Assembly (NCBI RefSeq): GCF_020271745.1
Contig: NZ_CP084296.1
Location: 1,550,001-1,614,000 of the forward strand
Reading direction: 5' to 3'
Length of the DNA: 64,000 nucleotides
Source of the DNA: Providencia alcalifaciens
GTDB taxonomy: Bacteria; Pseudomonadota; Gammaproteobacteria; Enterobacterales; Enterobacteriaceae
The notes beneath the pieces are model-generated. The model made no database searches and had not been told where the DNA came from. It was given only the letters and a program-made list of their open reading frames with translations. The translations under genes and the position numbers were made by a program. Positions 37,354-46,253 of this stretch are shown here, in pieces; the stretch's first letter is position 1, and each line of letters opens with the position of its first letter.

Positions 37354-37377
37354 TTGTCAGTTATAGCGAGGCAAAAC

Positions 37378-38130
37378 ATGTTCGACAAATTTTTCAGCGG
37401 CAATTTCTGGTCTGCGCATCTACTAGCACCACAATACCTTGAGTGGTTTGGCTATGGTTTTTTGCTCACAGTCTGGATCTCGATTTGTACGATCATCGCT
37501 GCCACACTATTAGGCTTTATTGCCGCCTCGGCAAGAGATAGCCAAATTGCGCCGCTACGCTGGTTTGTGACCGTTTATATTTCAATCTTCCGTAATACAC
37601 CGCTACTGGTGCAGCTGTTTTTCTGGTACTTCGCCTCGGGAGAAATTCTCCCTGAATCAGCGATGGAATGGCTGAATACGCCTCATGAAATTGAAATTTT
37701 AGGAATGACATTAAGCTGGCCATCCTTTGAATTTTTAGCCGGGTTTATCGGTTTAACGCTATACACCGTGCCTTTCATTGCGGAAGAAGTGCGCTCAGGT
37801 ATCCGGGGAGTGCGACAAGGACAGAAACAAGCGGCTCTCGCTTTGGGACTGACGTCATGGCAGTCCATGCGCTTAGTGATTTTACCGCAAGCAGTAAAAA
37901 TCGCGTTACCGCCGCTATTAGGGCAATACATGAATGTCGTCAAAAACTCGTCATTAACCATGGCGATCGGGGTGGCGGAACTCTCTTATGTATCACGCCA
38001 AGTGGATAGTCAGTCATTACAAACATTTGCTGCATTTGGTTTAGCAACGGTGCTGTACATTGCAATCATCGCCGTAATGGAAGGTTGGGGTCAGTGGCGA
38101 CAACAGCGTCAGCTGGCTCAGGGGGTATAA
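37378..38130 (+). CDS. Amino-acid ABC transporter permease (first)
   Basis: HisM/GlnP-type inner-membrane permease of 250 residues. It has about five membrane helices, SIFRNTPLLVQLFFWYF, and the EAA loop QAALALGLTSWQSMRLVILPQ. The start is at ATG 37378 (MFDKFFSGNFW), with GAGG 6 nt upstream. It should pair with the permease encoded next, which starts 1 nt after its stop. Confidence 0.88.
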   Translation: MFDKFFSGNFWSAHLLAPQYLEWFGYGFLLTVWISICTIIAATLLGFIAASARDSQIAPLRWFVTVYISIFRNTPLLVQLFFWYFASGEILPESAMEWLNTPHEIEILGMTLSWPSFEFLAGFIGLTLYTVPFIAEEVRSGIRGVRQGQKQAALALGLTSWQSMRLVILPQAVKIALPPLLGQYMNVVKNSSLTMAIGVAELSYVSRQVDSQSLQTFAAFGLATVLYIAIIAVMEGWGQWRQQRQLAQGV

Positions 38131-38131
38131 G

Positions 38132-38884
38132 ATGGATTTTTCAGTCATTACAGATAACTGGCAATATTTGCTATTTGGGGCTTATCCTGATGGTCCCCTA
38201 GAAGGGGCAGCCCTAACGCTCATTATGAGTGTATTAGCTGGTGCTGCTTCTATTGTCCTCGGCACATTGGGCGGTATTGCGCTGGTGATGCTACGAGGTT
38301 TCTGGATGAATCTATTTGCCGCCGTTTTAGGTTTTTTCCGTGCCATTCCCGTCATTATGTTGATTTTTTGGACTTACTTTTTATTACCCATTGTTTTCGG
38401 AACGGAAATTCCGGGCGTGACGGCGGTGGTATGTGCATTAGCGTTGATCACCTCAGCTTATTTAGCGCACGGCGTGAAAGCTGGGATTTTAGCTATCGGT
38501 CAAGGACAATGGAACGCGGGATTATCTCTCGGGTTTAATCGATGGCAAGTGCTGTGGAATGTGGTGTTACCTCAAGCATTACGTATGATGGTGCCTTCCT
38601 TTATTAACCAATGGGTTGCGTTAATTAAAGACACCTCTCTGGCGTATATTGTAGGGGTGGCAGAGCTGTCATTCTTAGCAACACAGGTGAATAACCGTGA
38701 AATGATCTATCCGTTGGAAGTGTTCCTGTTTGTGGCATTTATTTACTTTGTAATGTGCCTGTCAGTAGAAATTATTGCCAATCGAGTGGCTAAAAAGCTC
38801 AGTGATAAAAGTGCAGTTCGCAGTCGTTCAGCAAAACGCAGTTGGCTGTTTTGGCGACGCCAAAAGCTAATTGCACTTTCTTGA
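38132..38884 (+). CDS. Amino-acid ABC transporter permease (second)
   Basis: Second HisM/GlnP-type permease of 250 residues, with GFFRAIPVIMLIFWTYFLLP and the EAA loop NAGLSLGFNRWQVLWNVVLP. The C-terminus has a basic tail (SRSAKRSWLFWRRQK). It probably forms a heterodimer with the preceding permease. The usual third partner, an ATPase, is missing: the next gene is adeP, after a hairpin and its own PurR site. An ATPase encoded elsewhere is expected. Confidence 0.88.
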   Translation: MDFSVITDNWQYLLFGAYPDGPLEGAALTLIMSVLAGAASIVLGTLGGIALVMLRGFWMNLFAAVLGFFRAIPVIMLIFWTYFLLPIVFGTEIPGVTAVVCALALITSAYLAHGVKAGILAIGQGQWNAGLSLGFNRWQVLWNVVLPQALRMMVPSFINQWVALIKDTSLAYIVGVAELSFLATQVNNREMIYPLEVFLFVAFIYFVMCLSVEIIANRVAKKLSDKSAVRSRSAKRSWLFWRRQKLIALS

Positions 38885-38920
38885 TTGCACCAAATAGCGT
38901 AAAGGTGGCTAAATCCCTCA

Positions 38921-38942
38921 ATGGCGGTGTGACAACCGCCAT
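38921..38942 (+). terminator. Hairpin after the ABC importer genes
   Basis: ATGGCGGT (38921-38928), loop GTGACA, ACCGCCAT (38935-38942). No T-run follows; likely a weak terminator. Confidence 0.5.
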
Positions 38943-39002
38943 GTCTCCCTCGATATTCATTTACAGTATCAGTCAGTTAGGAAATGCGACTTATTTAAAA
39001 TG

Positions 39003-39018
39003 ACGCAATCGTTTTCTT
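39003..39018. promoter_or_regulatory. PurR operator upstream of adeP
   Basis: ACGCAATCGTTTTCTT fits every defined position of the PurR consensus ANGCAANCGNTTNCNT. It lies about 105 bp before the adeP start. Confidence 0.75.
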
Positions 39019-39121
39019 TTGCATCATTTAGTTGTACCATGAGCCGAAAAAAACTTTTTTTCGTGCCCACCACGCATTCATTGGCAATCTAGGGCATGAC
39101 ATTTCGACAAGGCGCATTTTA

Positions 39122-40456
39122 ATGACTAATCAATCATCTGGCTCCTCGCAATCGCAGGGTCTGTTTCAGCGTGTGTTTAAATTACAAGAACACGGCACCA
39201 CCGCAAGAACAGAAGTCGTTGCAGGGTTCACCACCTTCCTGACGATGGTATATATCGTTTTCGTTAACCCACAAATTTTGTCCGTCGCTGGCATGGATAT
39301 CAAAGCGGTATTCGTGACCACCTGTTTAATCGCAGCCATCGGCAGTATTTTAATGGGCTTACTGGCTAACTTACCTATCGCTGTTGCACCCGCGATGGGG
39401 CTAAACGCCTTCTTTGCCTTTGTGGTCGTTGGGGCGATGGGCTATTCATGGCAAGTCGCTATGGGGGCGGTATTCTGGGGCGCAGTTGGCTTATTTATTC
39501 TGACGTTATTCCGTATTCGTTACTGGATCATCGCCAATATTCCCTTGAGTTTACGCGTGGGGATCACCAGCGGTATCGGTCTGTTTATCGCCATGATGGG
39601 ACTGAAAAACTCCGGTATTATCGTCGCAAATCCAGATACCTTAGTGTCGATTGGTAACCTAACTCACCATAATGTGTGGTTAGGGGCATTAGGCTTTTTC
39701 ATTATCGCTATTTTAGCGGCGCGTAATATTCATGCCGCGGTATTGGTTTCTATTACCGTGACGACGCTGATTGGCTTAGCGCTGGGTGATGTGAAATATA
39801 CGGGTATTTTCTCAATGCCACCAAGCATTACCAGTGTTGTTGGGCAAGTGGACTTTACGGGTTCACTGGATCTTGCCCTTTCTGGTGTTATCTTTGCTTT
39901 TATGTTGGTGAACCTATTTGACTCCTCGGGCACCATGATTGGGGTAACAGATAAAGCGGGTATTACCAACGAGCGCGGGACTTTCCCTCGCATGAAGCAA
40001 GCGTTGTATGTGGATAGCTTAAGTTCGGTAGCAGGTTCCGCAATGGGTACCTCGTCCGTAACGGCGTATATCGAAAGTTCTTCAGGGGTATCTGTAGGTG
40101 GCCGTACGGGCTTAACCGCGATTGTTGTGGGTGTGTTATTCCTACTGACCATGTTTATCTCTCCGCTGGCAGGGATGGTTCCCGCTTATGCAACCGCAGG
40201 GGCGCTGATTTATGTTGGCGTTCTGATGACGTCAAGCTTAACGCGCGTGAAATGGGATGACTTAACGGAATCCGTTCCAGCATTTATTACTGCGGTCATG
40301 ATGCCATTTAGCTTCTCGATTACAGAAGGTATTGCGCTAGGCTTTATCGCGTACTGTGCGATGAAGATTGGTACAGGGCGCTGGCGTGATCTGGGTCTGT
40401 GTGTGATCCTTGTAGCGGTGATGTTCCTACTCAAAATGATATGGATCGACGCCTAA
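39122..40456 (+). CDS. adeP: Adenine permease AdeP (NCS2/AzgA family)
   Basis: Inner-membrane purine:H+ symporter of 444 residues, closest by eye to E. coli AdeP (YieG), which imports adenine. Family motifs are EHGTTARTEVVAGFTTFLTM at the N-terminus, APAMGLNAFFAF, VNLFDSSGTMIGVTDKAG and TSSVTAYIESSSGVSVGGRT. It has 12-14 predicted membrane segments. The start is ATG 39122 (MTNQSSGSS), by homology and AAGG upstream; the frame is open from 39032. A PurR box lies upstream. An ERIC element begins directly after the stop codon. Confidence 0.9.
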   Translation: MTNQSSGSSQSQGLFQRVFKLQEHGTTARTEVVAGFTTFLTMVYIVFVNPQILSVAGMDIKAVFVTTCLIAAIGSILMGLLANLPIAVAPAMGLNAFFAFVVVGAMGYSWQVAMGAVFWGAVGLFILTLFRIRYWIIANIPLSLRVGITSGIGLFIAMMGLKNSGIIVANPDTLVSIGNLTHHNVWLGALGFFIIAILAARNIHAAVLVSITVTTLIGLALGDVKYTGIFSMPPSITSVVGQVDFTGSLDLALSGVIFAFMLVNLFDSSGTMIGVTDKAGITNERGTFPRMKQALYVDSLSSVAGSAMGTSSVTAYIESSSGVSVGGRTGLTAIVVGVLFLLTMFISPLAGMVPAYATAGALIYVGVLMTSSLTRVKWDDLTESVPAFITAVMMPFSFSITEGIALGFIAYCAMKIGTGRWRDLGLCVILVAVMFLLKMIWIDA

Positions 40457-40482
40457 TATTCGTCATACTTCGCGCTGTAGCG
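40457..40482. repeat. ERIC terminal fragment
   Basis: The 26 bp after the adeP stop repeat the outer end of the following full ERIC element (CGTCATACTTCGCGCTGTAG versus CGTCATATTTTGCACTGTAG). Confidence 0.6.
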
Positions 40483-40483
40483 T

Positions 40484-40611
40484 GAATGCTCGTCATATTT
40501 TGCACTGTAGCAGCGTTGGCTTCGGTTGCTAACCCTAGTCACATACTTATGTATGCTCCTAGGGATTAGCAACTCTTGCCGCCTTGCTACAGCACAAACT
40601 ATTTAGAGCAT
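40484..40611. repeat. Complete ERIC/IRU element after adeP
   Basis: 128 bp with paired ends (AATGCTC with GAGCATT, GTAGC with GCTAC) and the core CCCTAGTCACATACTTATG, TATGCTCCTAGGG. It agrees with the ERIC1R/ERIC2 core pattern. The next 310 bp, up to yihI, contain a possible -10 (TATAAT near 40789) and no gene. Confidence 0.85.
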
Positions 40612-40921
40612 TGCTCAAGGTGACTCTCTATTTTTTCCCTCTGGTGATACAGCTATTGAGAGCATTGGAATGCTTAGGCAACTTGAATTACCTAGAACAT
40701 CGCTCAAAACATAAATCTCTATTCTGAGTGCAAGACCCTTCAACCAGTTTCCCTTTTTGTTGCTTGCATGCAACTCAAATTATTTAAGGTATAATCATTA
40801 AAGTACTGTTGCGAATGCAAAGTGAGATAAAATTCACCTAAATTGCAAAGTAGTGCTTTCGCTGCTTAAGGGATCCTGCTAGATTCCGCCGCAGAAACTG
40901 ATTTTATCAAGGTAGCAAACC

Positions 40922-41440
40922 ATGAATTCACCGAAAAAACCGACCGCAAAACTGAAGAAAAAATACCGTAAGACGAAAGAAGAGCTCAACGCAGAAGGTC
41001 GTGAGCGTAAACGCGAGAAAAAACATCGCGGGCATAAGTCTGGTAGCCGTAACCAAGATGGTTCTTCGAATGGTCAAAAAAATGGGCAAAATGTTCAGGC
41101 TGACCCACGTATTGGTAGCAAAAAACCAATTCCATTGGTGGTTGAAAGTAACCAGCCAGTTGCGCGTCCTGTCGTGAAAGAGAAGTCCGTTGTGAAAGAA
41201 AAACTGACGCCAGAAAAAGAACTGGAAATGCTGGAAAGCAACGATCGCTTAGATGCGATTTTGGCACGTCTGGAAGATGGCGAAACCATCACTGCGCAAG
41301 AGCAGCAATATGTTGATACCTGCTTAGATCGCATCGATGAACTGATGAATATCCTCGGTATCGAATATGCAGATGAAGACGGTGATGAAGAGGAAGAAGA
41401 GAAATTTGATGACATAATGCGCATCTTAAAAAGTAAATAA
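40922..41440 (+). CDS. yihI: YihI, activator of the GTPase Der
   Basis: Protein of 172 residues with a strongly basic, disordered N-terminus (KKPTAKLKKKYRKTKEEL, KRKREKKHRGHKSG-like), a helical Der-binding part (ERDRLDAIL-type, LDRIDELMNILGIEY) and an acidic tail (DEDGDEEEEEKFDD). E. coli YihI (169 residues) stimulates GTP hydrolysis by Der and affects ribosome assembly. It lies just before hemN, as in E. coli. A strong hairpin follows. Confidence 0.92.
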   Translation: MNSPKKPTAKLKKKYRKTKEELNAEGRERKREKKHRGHKSGSRNQDGSSNGQKNGQNVQADPRIGSKKPIPLVVESNQPVARPVVKEKSVVKEKLTPEKELEMLESNDRLDAILARLEDGETITAQEQQYVDTCLDRIDELMNILGIEYADEDGDEEEEEKFDDIMRILKSK

Positions 41441-41455
41441 TTGCCTCTCTATTCG

Positions 41456-41480
41456 TTCCTCCCGTAGTAAGCGGGAGGAA
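41456..41480 (+). terminator. Terminator after yihI
   Basis: TTCCTCCCG (41456-41464) pairs with CGGGAGGAA (41472-41480) across a 7-nt loop. The following T-run is short. Confidence 0.6.
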
Positions 41481-41655
41481 TGACGTTTAATTTCTCGCCT
41501 ATCTTCCTTTTCTTTGATGTTGCATCAGATCTGTTTTTCCTAACATCACTATAATCTTTGTGGTATAGACTCTTTACATAAATAGCTAAAAAATAATCTA
41601 AAGAGATATAATTAACAGCGATGCTTTCGAGCGTGTGGTCAATTAAGGAATATCA

Positions 41656-43029
41656 ATGTCAGAGCAAAATATTGTTTGGGATCTCTCTCTCATCCAGAAA
41701 TATAACTATTCAGGTCCACGTTATACCTCTTATCCAACAGCCTTAGAGTTCAATCAAGATTACAACGAACAGGCTTTTGTTGAGGCAACCCAACGTTATC
41801 CTGACCGTCCTTTGTCTCTGTATGTGCATATCCCGTTTTGCCACAAACTGTGCTATTTCTGCGGCTGTAATAAGCTCGTCACTCGCCAAAAACATAAAGC
41901 GGATGAGTATTTACACGTCATTGAAAAAGAAATTATCCAGCGTGCTGAGTTACTTAAAAACCGTACCGTGACTCAAATGCACTGGGGCGGCGGTACACCA
42001 ACGTATCTAGACAAGACCCAAGTGAGTCATTTAGTTGGCTTGCTGAAAAAACATTTTCATTTTGCGCCGGATGCTGAGATGTCCATCGAAGTGGATCCAC
42101 GTGAAATCGAACTCGACATGATTGACCACCTGCGCAGCGAAGGCTTTAACCGCCTAAGTATGGGTGTTCAAGACTTTAATAAAGAAGTGCAAGTTCTGGT
42201 TAACCGCGAGCAAGATGAAGAGTTTATTTTCGCGCTAATTAAACGCGCCAAAGAGACTGGCTTCACTTCAACCAGTATCGACCTGATTTACGGTTTACCA
42301 AAACAGACCCCTGAAAGCTTCGCGTTTACGTTGAAAAAAGTGGCGGAGCTAGCACCCGATCGTTTAAGCGTTTTCAACTACGCTCATTTGCCGAATTTAT
42401 TTGCGGCGCAGCGTAAAATCAAAGATGAAGACCTGCCAACGGCGGAGCAAAAACTGGATATTCTGCAAGATACTATCGCAACACTGACATCCGGCGGCTA
42501 TCAATTTATCGGTATGGATCACTTTGCTCGCCCAGAAGATGAACTAGCAGTAGCGCAGCGAGAAGGGATTTTACATCGTAATTTCCAAGGTTATACCACC
42601 CAAGGGGATTGTGATTTATTAGGATTAGGGGTATCGGCGATCAGCATGCTCGGCGATAACTACGCCCAAAATCAGAAAGATTTAAAAACCTACTACGCCC
42701 AAGTAGAAGAAAAAGGCCATGCTCTATGGCGTGGCTTGGTGCTAACTGATGACGACTGCCTACGCCGTGACGTAATCAAAACGCTGATCTGTAACTTCCA
42801 ACTGAGCTTTGCGCAAATTGAATCGCTCTATCCAATTGACTTCAAAACCTATTTCAAAGAAGACCTAGAACTGCTCAAACCAATGGCAGAAGATGGGCTG
42901 GTGGAAGTCAGTGAAACGGGGATAAAAGTCACGCCGCGCGGGCGTTTGTTGATCCGCAATGTGTGTATGTGTTTTGATGTTTATCTTAGAAGTCAGATGA
43001 GGCAGCGCCAATTCTCCCGCGTCATCTGA
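41656..43029 (+). CDS. hemN: Oxygen-independent coproporphyrinogen III dehydrogenase
   Basis: Radical SAM enzyme of 457 residues (E. coli HemN 457) that converts coproporphyrinogen III to protoporphyrinogen IX without oxygen. The 4Fe-4S ligands are in PFCHKLCYFCGCN (CxxxCxxC). The SAM site has MHWGGGTPTYL, and the C-terminal HemN domain starts near residue 360. A ribosome site (AAGGAA) precedes the ATG. An ERIC element starts at the base after its stop. In E. coli glnG is the near neighbour, while here about 20 kb of accessory genes follow. Confidence 0.96.
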   Translation: MSEQNIVWDLSLIQKYNYSGPRYTSYPTALEFNQDYNEQAFVEATQRYPDRPLSLYVHIPFCHKLCYFCGCNKLVTRQKHKADEYLHVIEKEIIQRAELLKNRTVTQMHWGGGTPTYLDKTQVSHLVGLLKKHFHFAPDAEMSIEVDPREIELDMIDHLRSEGFNRLSMGVQDFNKEVQVLVNREQDEEFIFALIKRAKETGFTSTSIDLIYGLPKQTPESFAFTLKKVAELAPDRLSVFNYAHLPNLFAAQRKIKDEDLPTAEQKLDILQDTIATLTSGGYQFIGMDHFARPEDELAVAQREGILHRNFQGYTTQGDCDLLGLGVSAISMLGDNYAQNQKDLKTYYAQVEEKGHALWRGLVLTDDDCLRRDVIKTLICNFQLSFAQIESLYPIDFKTYFKEDLELLKPMAEDGLVEVSETGIKVTPRGRLLIRNVCMCFDVYLRSQMRQRQFSRVI

Positions 43030-43154
43030 ATGTTCGTCATACTTCACGCCGTGGCTTTGTTGTCTGCTCTCGGTCACTCGGGTCACATACTTTTGTATGC
43101 TCCCCGAGATAACCTCGTTTGACGCCTAGCCACAACGTGAATTATTTAGAACAT
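43030..43154. repeat. Complete ERIC/IRU element after hemN
   Basis: 125 bp with paired ends (ATGTTC with GAACAT, TTCACG with CGTGAA, GTGGCT with AGCCAC) and the core GGGTCACATACTTTTGTATG, CTCCCCGAG. It begins on the base right after the hemN stop codon. Confidence 0.85.
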
Positions 43155-43228
43155 AGGATGCTTGGCATATGACTATTTTGAGTATTAAATTTTATTCATA
43201 TTCCGCATATACCGAGTTTGATGCAGGG

Positions 43229-44371
43229 CTAGTGCTTCACTTTTTCGATTAGCTGGTAGGCGGTGTTGATGCGCTCGGGGATTGGGTACCATTGGTTGGA
43301 GAGCAGCACCACGGCGATTTTTTCCTCGGGGATAAAGACCGCGTAGGTAGCAAATCCGCCAGTGGAGCCAGTTTTGTTATACAGTGCGCGGGATTCTGGT
43401 GGCATTGGTGGCTGAATGGCATCCACTTTTTGCGGTTTCAGTGCCATATCATCACGATTACCTTGTTGTAACTGAGTGAGTGAAACTGGCCACGGGTAAC
43501 TTTCCCACATCAAATCTTGCACAAAAGAATCCGTCATATACATGCCTGTATGCGTATCTTCTACCGCCTCTTGCCACGGTTTTGCCACGTCGGCTAATTG
43601 CATATTAATATCTAAAAAGTGGATCAAATCCTTCGCATTAGACTTCAAACCATACGCTTCGTTATCTAAAATTTGTGGTGTCACACGCACGGGCTGATGC
43701 TGCTTGTTATACCCTTGAGCATAATTTTTTTGCTGATTTTGCGGTACCTGTAAATAGGTATGTTTCATGCCCAAAGCCGGCAACATCATCTTTTCCATCG
43801 CATCAGGGAATGACTGATTAAGTTGCTTAGCGGTAATCATGCCTAATAAACCCACACCAAGATTGGAGTAAGAGCGGTACTCACCGATAGGTTTTACAGG
43901 GGACCACTGCTGATAATAATGGATTAGCTCCGCGCGGTTAGTCACTGCATCCGGCACGAACAACGATAAGCCAGAAGTGTGAGTGGCTAAATTCATCACT
44001 GTCACTTTATCAAATGCGCTATTTTTTAATTCAGGTAAATAATGGCTGACAGTTTGCGCAAAATCTAACTTACCTTGTCCTTGAGCATAGGTGGCAAGTG
44101 TCGCAGTAAAAGTCTTTGATAAAGAACCAATTTCGTACAACGTATTGTTGCTTATTGGCATCTGAGTTTGTTTGGACTGTACACCATAATGATAAATAAA
44201 ATGTTCTCCATCCACTGAAATGGCAACGGACATCCCCGGAATTTGCTGCTGTTTCATCAACGGTTTAATAATGCTGTCCACATCCGATTGCGTTAATGCC
44301 GCGCTAGATAATGAGGTAAATGCCAAACTCAGGGCGACAAGCAGCCGTCCGCGACGAAAAAGATTTTTCAT
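43229..44371 (-). CDS. ampC: Class C beta-lactamase
   Basis: Periplasmic cephalosporinase of 380 residues. The signal peptide is cleaved after SSA. Serine beta-lactamase motifs are present: SLSK with nucleophile Ser83 (precursor numbering), YSN in YRSYSNLGVG, and KTG in NKTGSTGG. I start it at ATG 44371 (MKNLFRRGRLL) because GGA lies at the right distance; an ATG four codons earlier lacks a site. It is divergent from an ampR-type regulator with a 154-bp spacer, the classic inducible arrangement. Chromosomal AmpC is known in Providencia. Confidence 0.94.
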   Translation of the reverse strand: MKNLFRRGRLLVALSLAFTSLSSAALTQSDVDSIIKPLMKQQQIPGMSVAISVDGEHFIYHYGVQSKQTQMPISNNTLYEIGSLSKTFTATLATYAQGQGKLDFAQTVSHYLPELKNSAFDKVTVMNLATHTSGLSLFVPDAVTNRAELIHYYQQWSPVKPIGEYRSYSNLGVGLLGMITAKQLNQSFPDAMEKMMLPALGMKHTYLQVPQNQQKNYAQGYNKQHQPVRVTPQILDNEAYGLKSNAKDLIHFLDINMQLADVAKPWQEAVEDTHTGMYMTDSFVQDLMWESYPWPVSLTQLQQGNRDDMALKPQKVDAIQPPMPPESRALYNKTGSTGGFATYAVFIPEEKIAVVLLSNQWYPIPERINTAYQLIEKVKH

Positions 44372-44525
44372 ACAGATATCCATTTAAATAAAAGTTTTAG
44401 TTATGATGAGTGACTGGCAAAAAGAGGTCACATACCAAAGGGAGAGTGATTCTGGTGTTGGAGTATGCGGCTTTTTTTGCATGAGTTAAAACGATATAAA
44501 ATTCGATGAGGCAAAAGAAAATCTT

Positions 44526-45413
44526 ATGGCTGAGAACGCTCGCTACCGTTTACCACTCAATGCACTCAGAGCCTTTGAGGCATCTGCACGCCACCTCAGC
44601 TTTACTCGAGCGGGTATGGAATTAAATGTCACTCAGGCAGCGGTAAGCCAGCAAGTTCGTGCGCTGGAAGAACAATTAGGCTTAGAGCTATTTATTCGTT
44701 TGCCAAGAGGACTGGCACTGACCGATGAAGGGTTGGCATTATTGCCTGTCGTTAGCCGATCTTTCGACCAAATCGAATCATTATTGCAGCAATTCGATGA
44801 TGGTCATTATCATGAAGTCCTGAATGTTTCTGTGGTGGGTACCTTTGCGGTGGGCTGGTTATTACCGCGTTTATCACGTTTTTCCGATCTTTATCCTTAT
44901 ATTGATTTGCGTATTATGACCCACAATAACGTGGTGAACTTAGCCGGGGAAGGGGCTGATTTTGCGATCCGTTTTGGGGAAGGGCTTTGGCCATTAGTGG
45001 AAAATACCCCGCTGTTTTCTGCGCCACATACGGTGCTTTGTGCCGAAAAGGTAGCTCATAAACTTAAGCATCCTATTGATTTAAAAAATTTTCCTTTGAT
45101 GCGCTCTTATCGTAAAGATGAATGGGAAAAATGGTTTTTAGCCGCGAATGTGGAACCGTGGCGTGTGAAAGGACCTGTTTTTGATTCTTCCCGGTTAATG
45201 GTGGAAGCGGCTTTATTAATGGAAGGAGTCGCCATTGCGCCAAGTTGCATGTTTGAGCAGGAACTCAGAGCCGGGGATTTGGTGCAGCCGTTTGATATTT
45301 CCGTGGCCCTCGGCGGTTATTGGCTGAGTCGATTAAAATCCAAACCGATGACGCCTGCGATGACGATTTTCCAACAATGGTTACTCGAGGAATCAAAAAG
45401 TGGGAGCACATAA
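44526..45413 (+). CDS. ampR: LysR-family regulator AmpR
   Basis: LysR-type regulator of 295 residues. The N-terminal HTH is RAFEASARHLSFTRAGMELN with VTQAAVSQQVRALEEQLG. The effector domain matches AmpR by eye (VVGTFAVGWLLPRL, DLRIMTHNNVVNLAGEGADF, LMRSYRKDEWEKW). AmpR senses muropeptides and UDP-MurNAc-pentapeptide and activates ampC. The divergent position next to ampC supports the call. A terminator follows. Confidence 0.92.
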   Translation: MAENARYRLPLNALRAFEASARHLSFTRAGMELNVTQAAVSQQVRALEEQLGLELFIRLPRGLALTDEGLALLPVVSRSFDQIESLLQQFDDGHYHEVLNVSVVGTFAVGWLLPRLSRFSDLYPYIDLRIMTHNNVVNLAGEGADFAIRFGEGLWPLVENTPLFSAPHTVLCAEKVAHKLKHPIDLKNFPLMRSYRKDEWEKWFLAANVEPWRVKGPVFDSSRLMVEAALLMEGVAIAPSCMFEQELRAGDLVQPFDISVALGGYWLSRLKSKPMTPAMTIFQQWLLEESKSGST

Positions 45414-45423
45414 TAGATGATAA

Positions 45424-45451
45424 ATCGGTGCTTAAATCCTGAAGCACCGAT
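45424..45451. terminator. Terminator after ampR
   Basis: ATCGGTGCTT (45424-45433) pairs perfectly with AAGCACCGAT (45442-45451), 8-nt loop. It may also serve the convergent fimbrial regulator gene. Confidence 0.75.
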
Positions 45452-45484
45452 GATAAAATTGGCTAAAATGTGTGTAATCGATAA

Positions 45485-45772
45485 TTAGAAAATTATTGAT
45501 TCGGCCGCATAATAACTTTTCTTACTGTCTTGTCTAGTTTGCTTATCATTAGCCTTATTGAACTCAGTAAAAAAATAAATTGGGTCTACGGAGAAAATTA
45601 ATGAGAATTGGTAGAGTGTATCTACATGTATATTGACTTCACCGTTTTCATAGCGTGATAAGTGCTGCTGGCTGAACCCCATCAGCTCACTGAGCTTTTT
45701 ACCACTCATTCCATGAATATCTCTCAGCGCCCTTATTTTTAGACCGACAGATTTTGATATTATTTTCTCCAT
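45485..45772 (-). CDS. MrpJ-like HTH regulator, SQQH type (operon 1)
   Basis: Protein of 95 residues with an XRE-type HTH (KIRALRDIHGMSGKKLSEL, MGFSQQHLSRYENG) followed by IHVDTLYQFSLIFSVDPIYFF. This resembles MrpJ of Proteus mirabilis, encoded at the end of the mrp fimbrial operon, which represses flagella when fimbriae are produced. AGGAG lies 8 nt before the ATG. It is the last of three such genes at the 3' end of fimbrial operon 1 and is closest to the gene at 54035-54358. Confidence 0.82.
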   Translation of the reverse strand: MEKIISKSVGLKIRALRDIHGMSGKKLSELMGFSQQHLSRYENGEVNIHVDTLYQFSLIFSVDPIYFFTEFNKANDKQTRQDSKKSYYAAESIIF

Positions 45773-45849
45773 ATCTTTAACTCCTAGATATATTTATTAT
45801 GAGAGTTACTTATAGGTTATGCTTGAATATATAAAATATAATTAAAGAA

Positions 45850-46077
45850 TTATTTATGATTGATGTCTAATAAGGCTTGAATATCAATATTAAAATAATT
45901 TGCATATTGTCCTAATCGTTCTAAATTAATTCTATTTATCCCCCTTTCATAACGTGACTGTTGTTGTTCACTAACACCTATAGTGTTAGCAAGGTCCCTT
46001 AATGTGACTCCGTTCATTTTTCGATAATAAATAATTTTACTACCGACTATTGTAGATATGGGATAGCCTTTATTCAT
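45850..46077 (-). CDS. MrpJ-like HTH regulator, SEQQ type (operon 1, second)
   Basis: Protein of 75 residues, essentially a single HTH domain: IVGSKIIYYRKMNGVTLRDL, then SEQQQSRYERGINRINLERL and QYANYFNIDIQALL. It is nearly a duplicate of the protein encoded next upstream (46254-46541) but lacks its C-terminal tail. MrpJ-type regulators use such a domain to bind flhDC and fimbrial promoters; the specific targets here are unknown. AAGG stands upstream of the ATG. Confidence 0.8.
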   Translation of the reverse strand: MNKGYPISTIVGSKIIYYRKMNGVTLRDLANTIGVSEQQQSRYERGINRINLERLGQYANYFNIDIQALLDINHK

Positions 46078-46253
46078 ATTGAGCCTTCTGGTGCGTAAAT
46101 TGATAATTAAAATTAAATTAATCTTAATTAGATGATTTAAAATCTAATAATCTCAATACGCTCATAAAGTTAACACTAATCTTTATATGAAACTAGATGT
46201 TTATAATGATAATTAAAAATTTCAAAAAAATAATTTCTTAATTTAAAAACATA

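Noticed and set aside
40612-40921. Spot 42-type small RNA upstream of yihI
   Set aside because: In E. coli spf lies near yihA/yihI, but no sequence resembling Spot 42 is present here and the left neighbour is adeP instead of engB.
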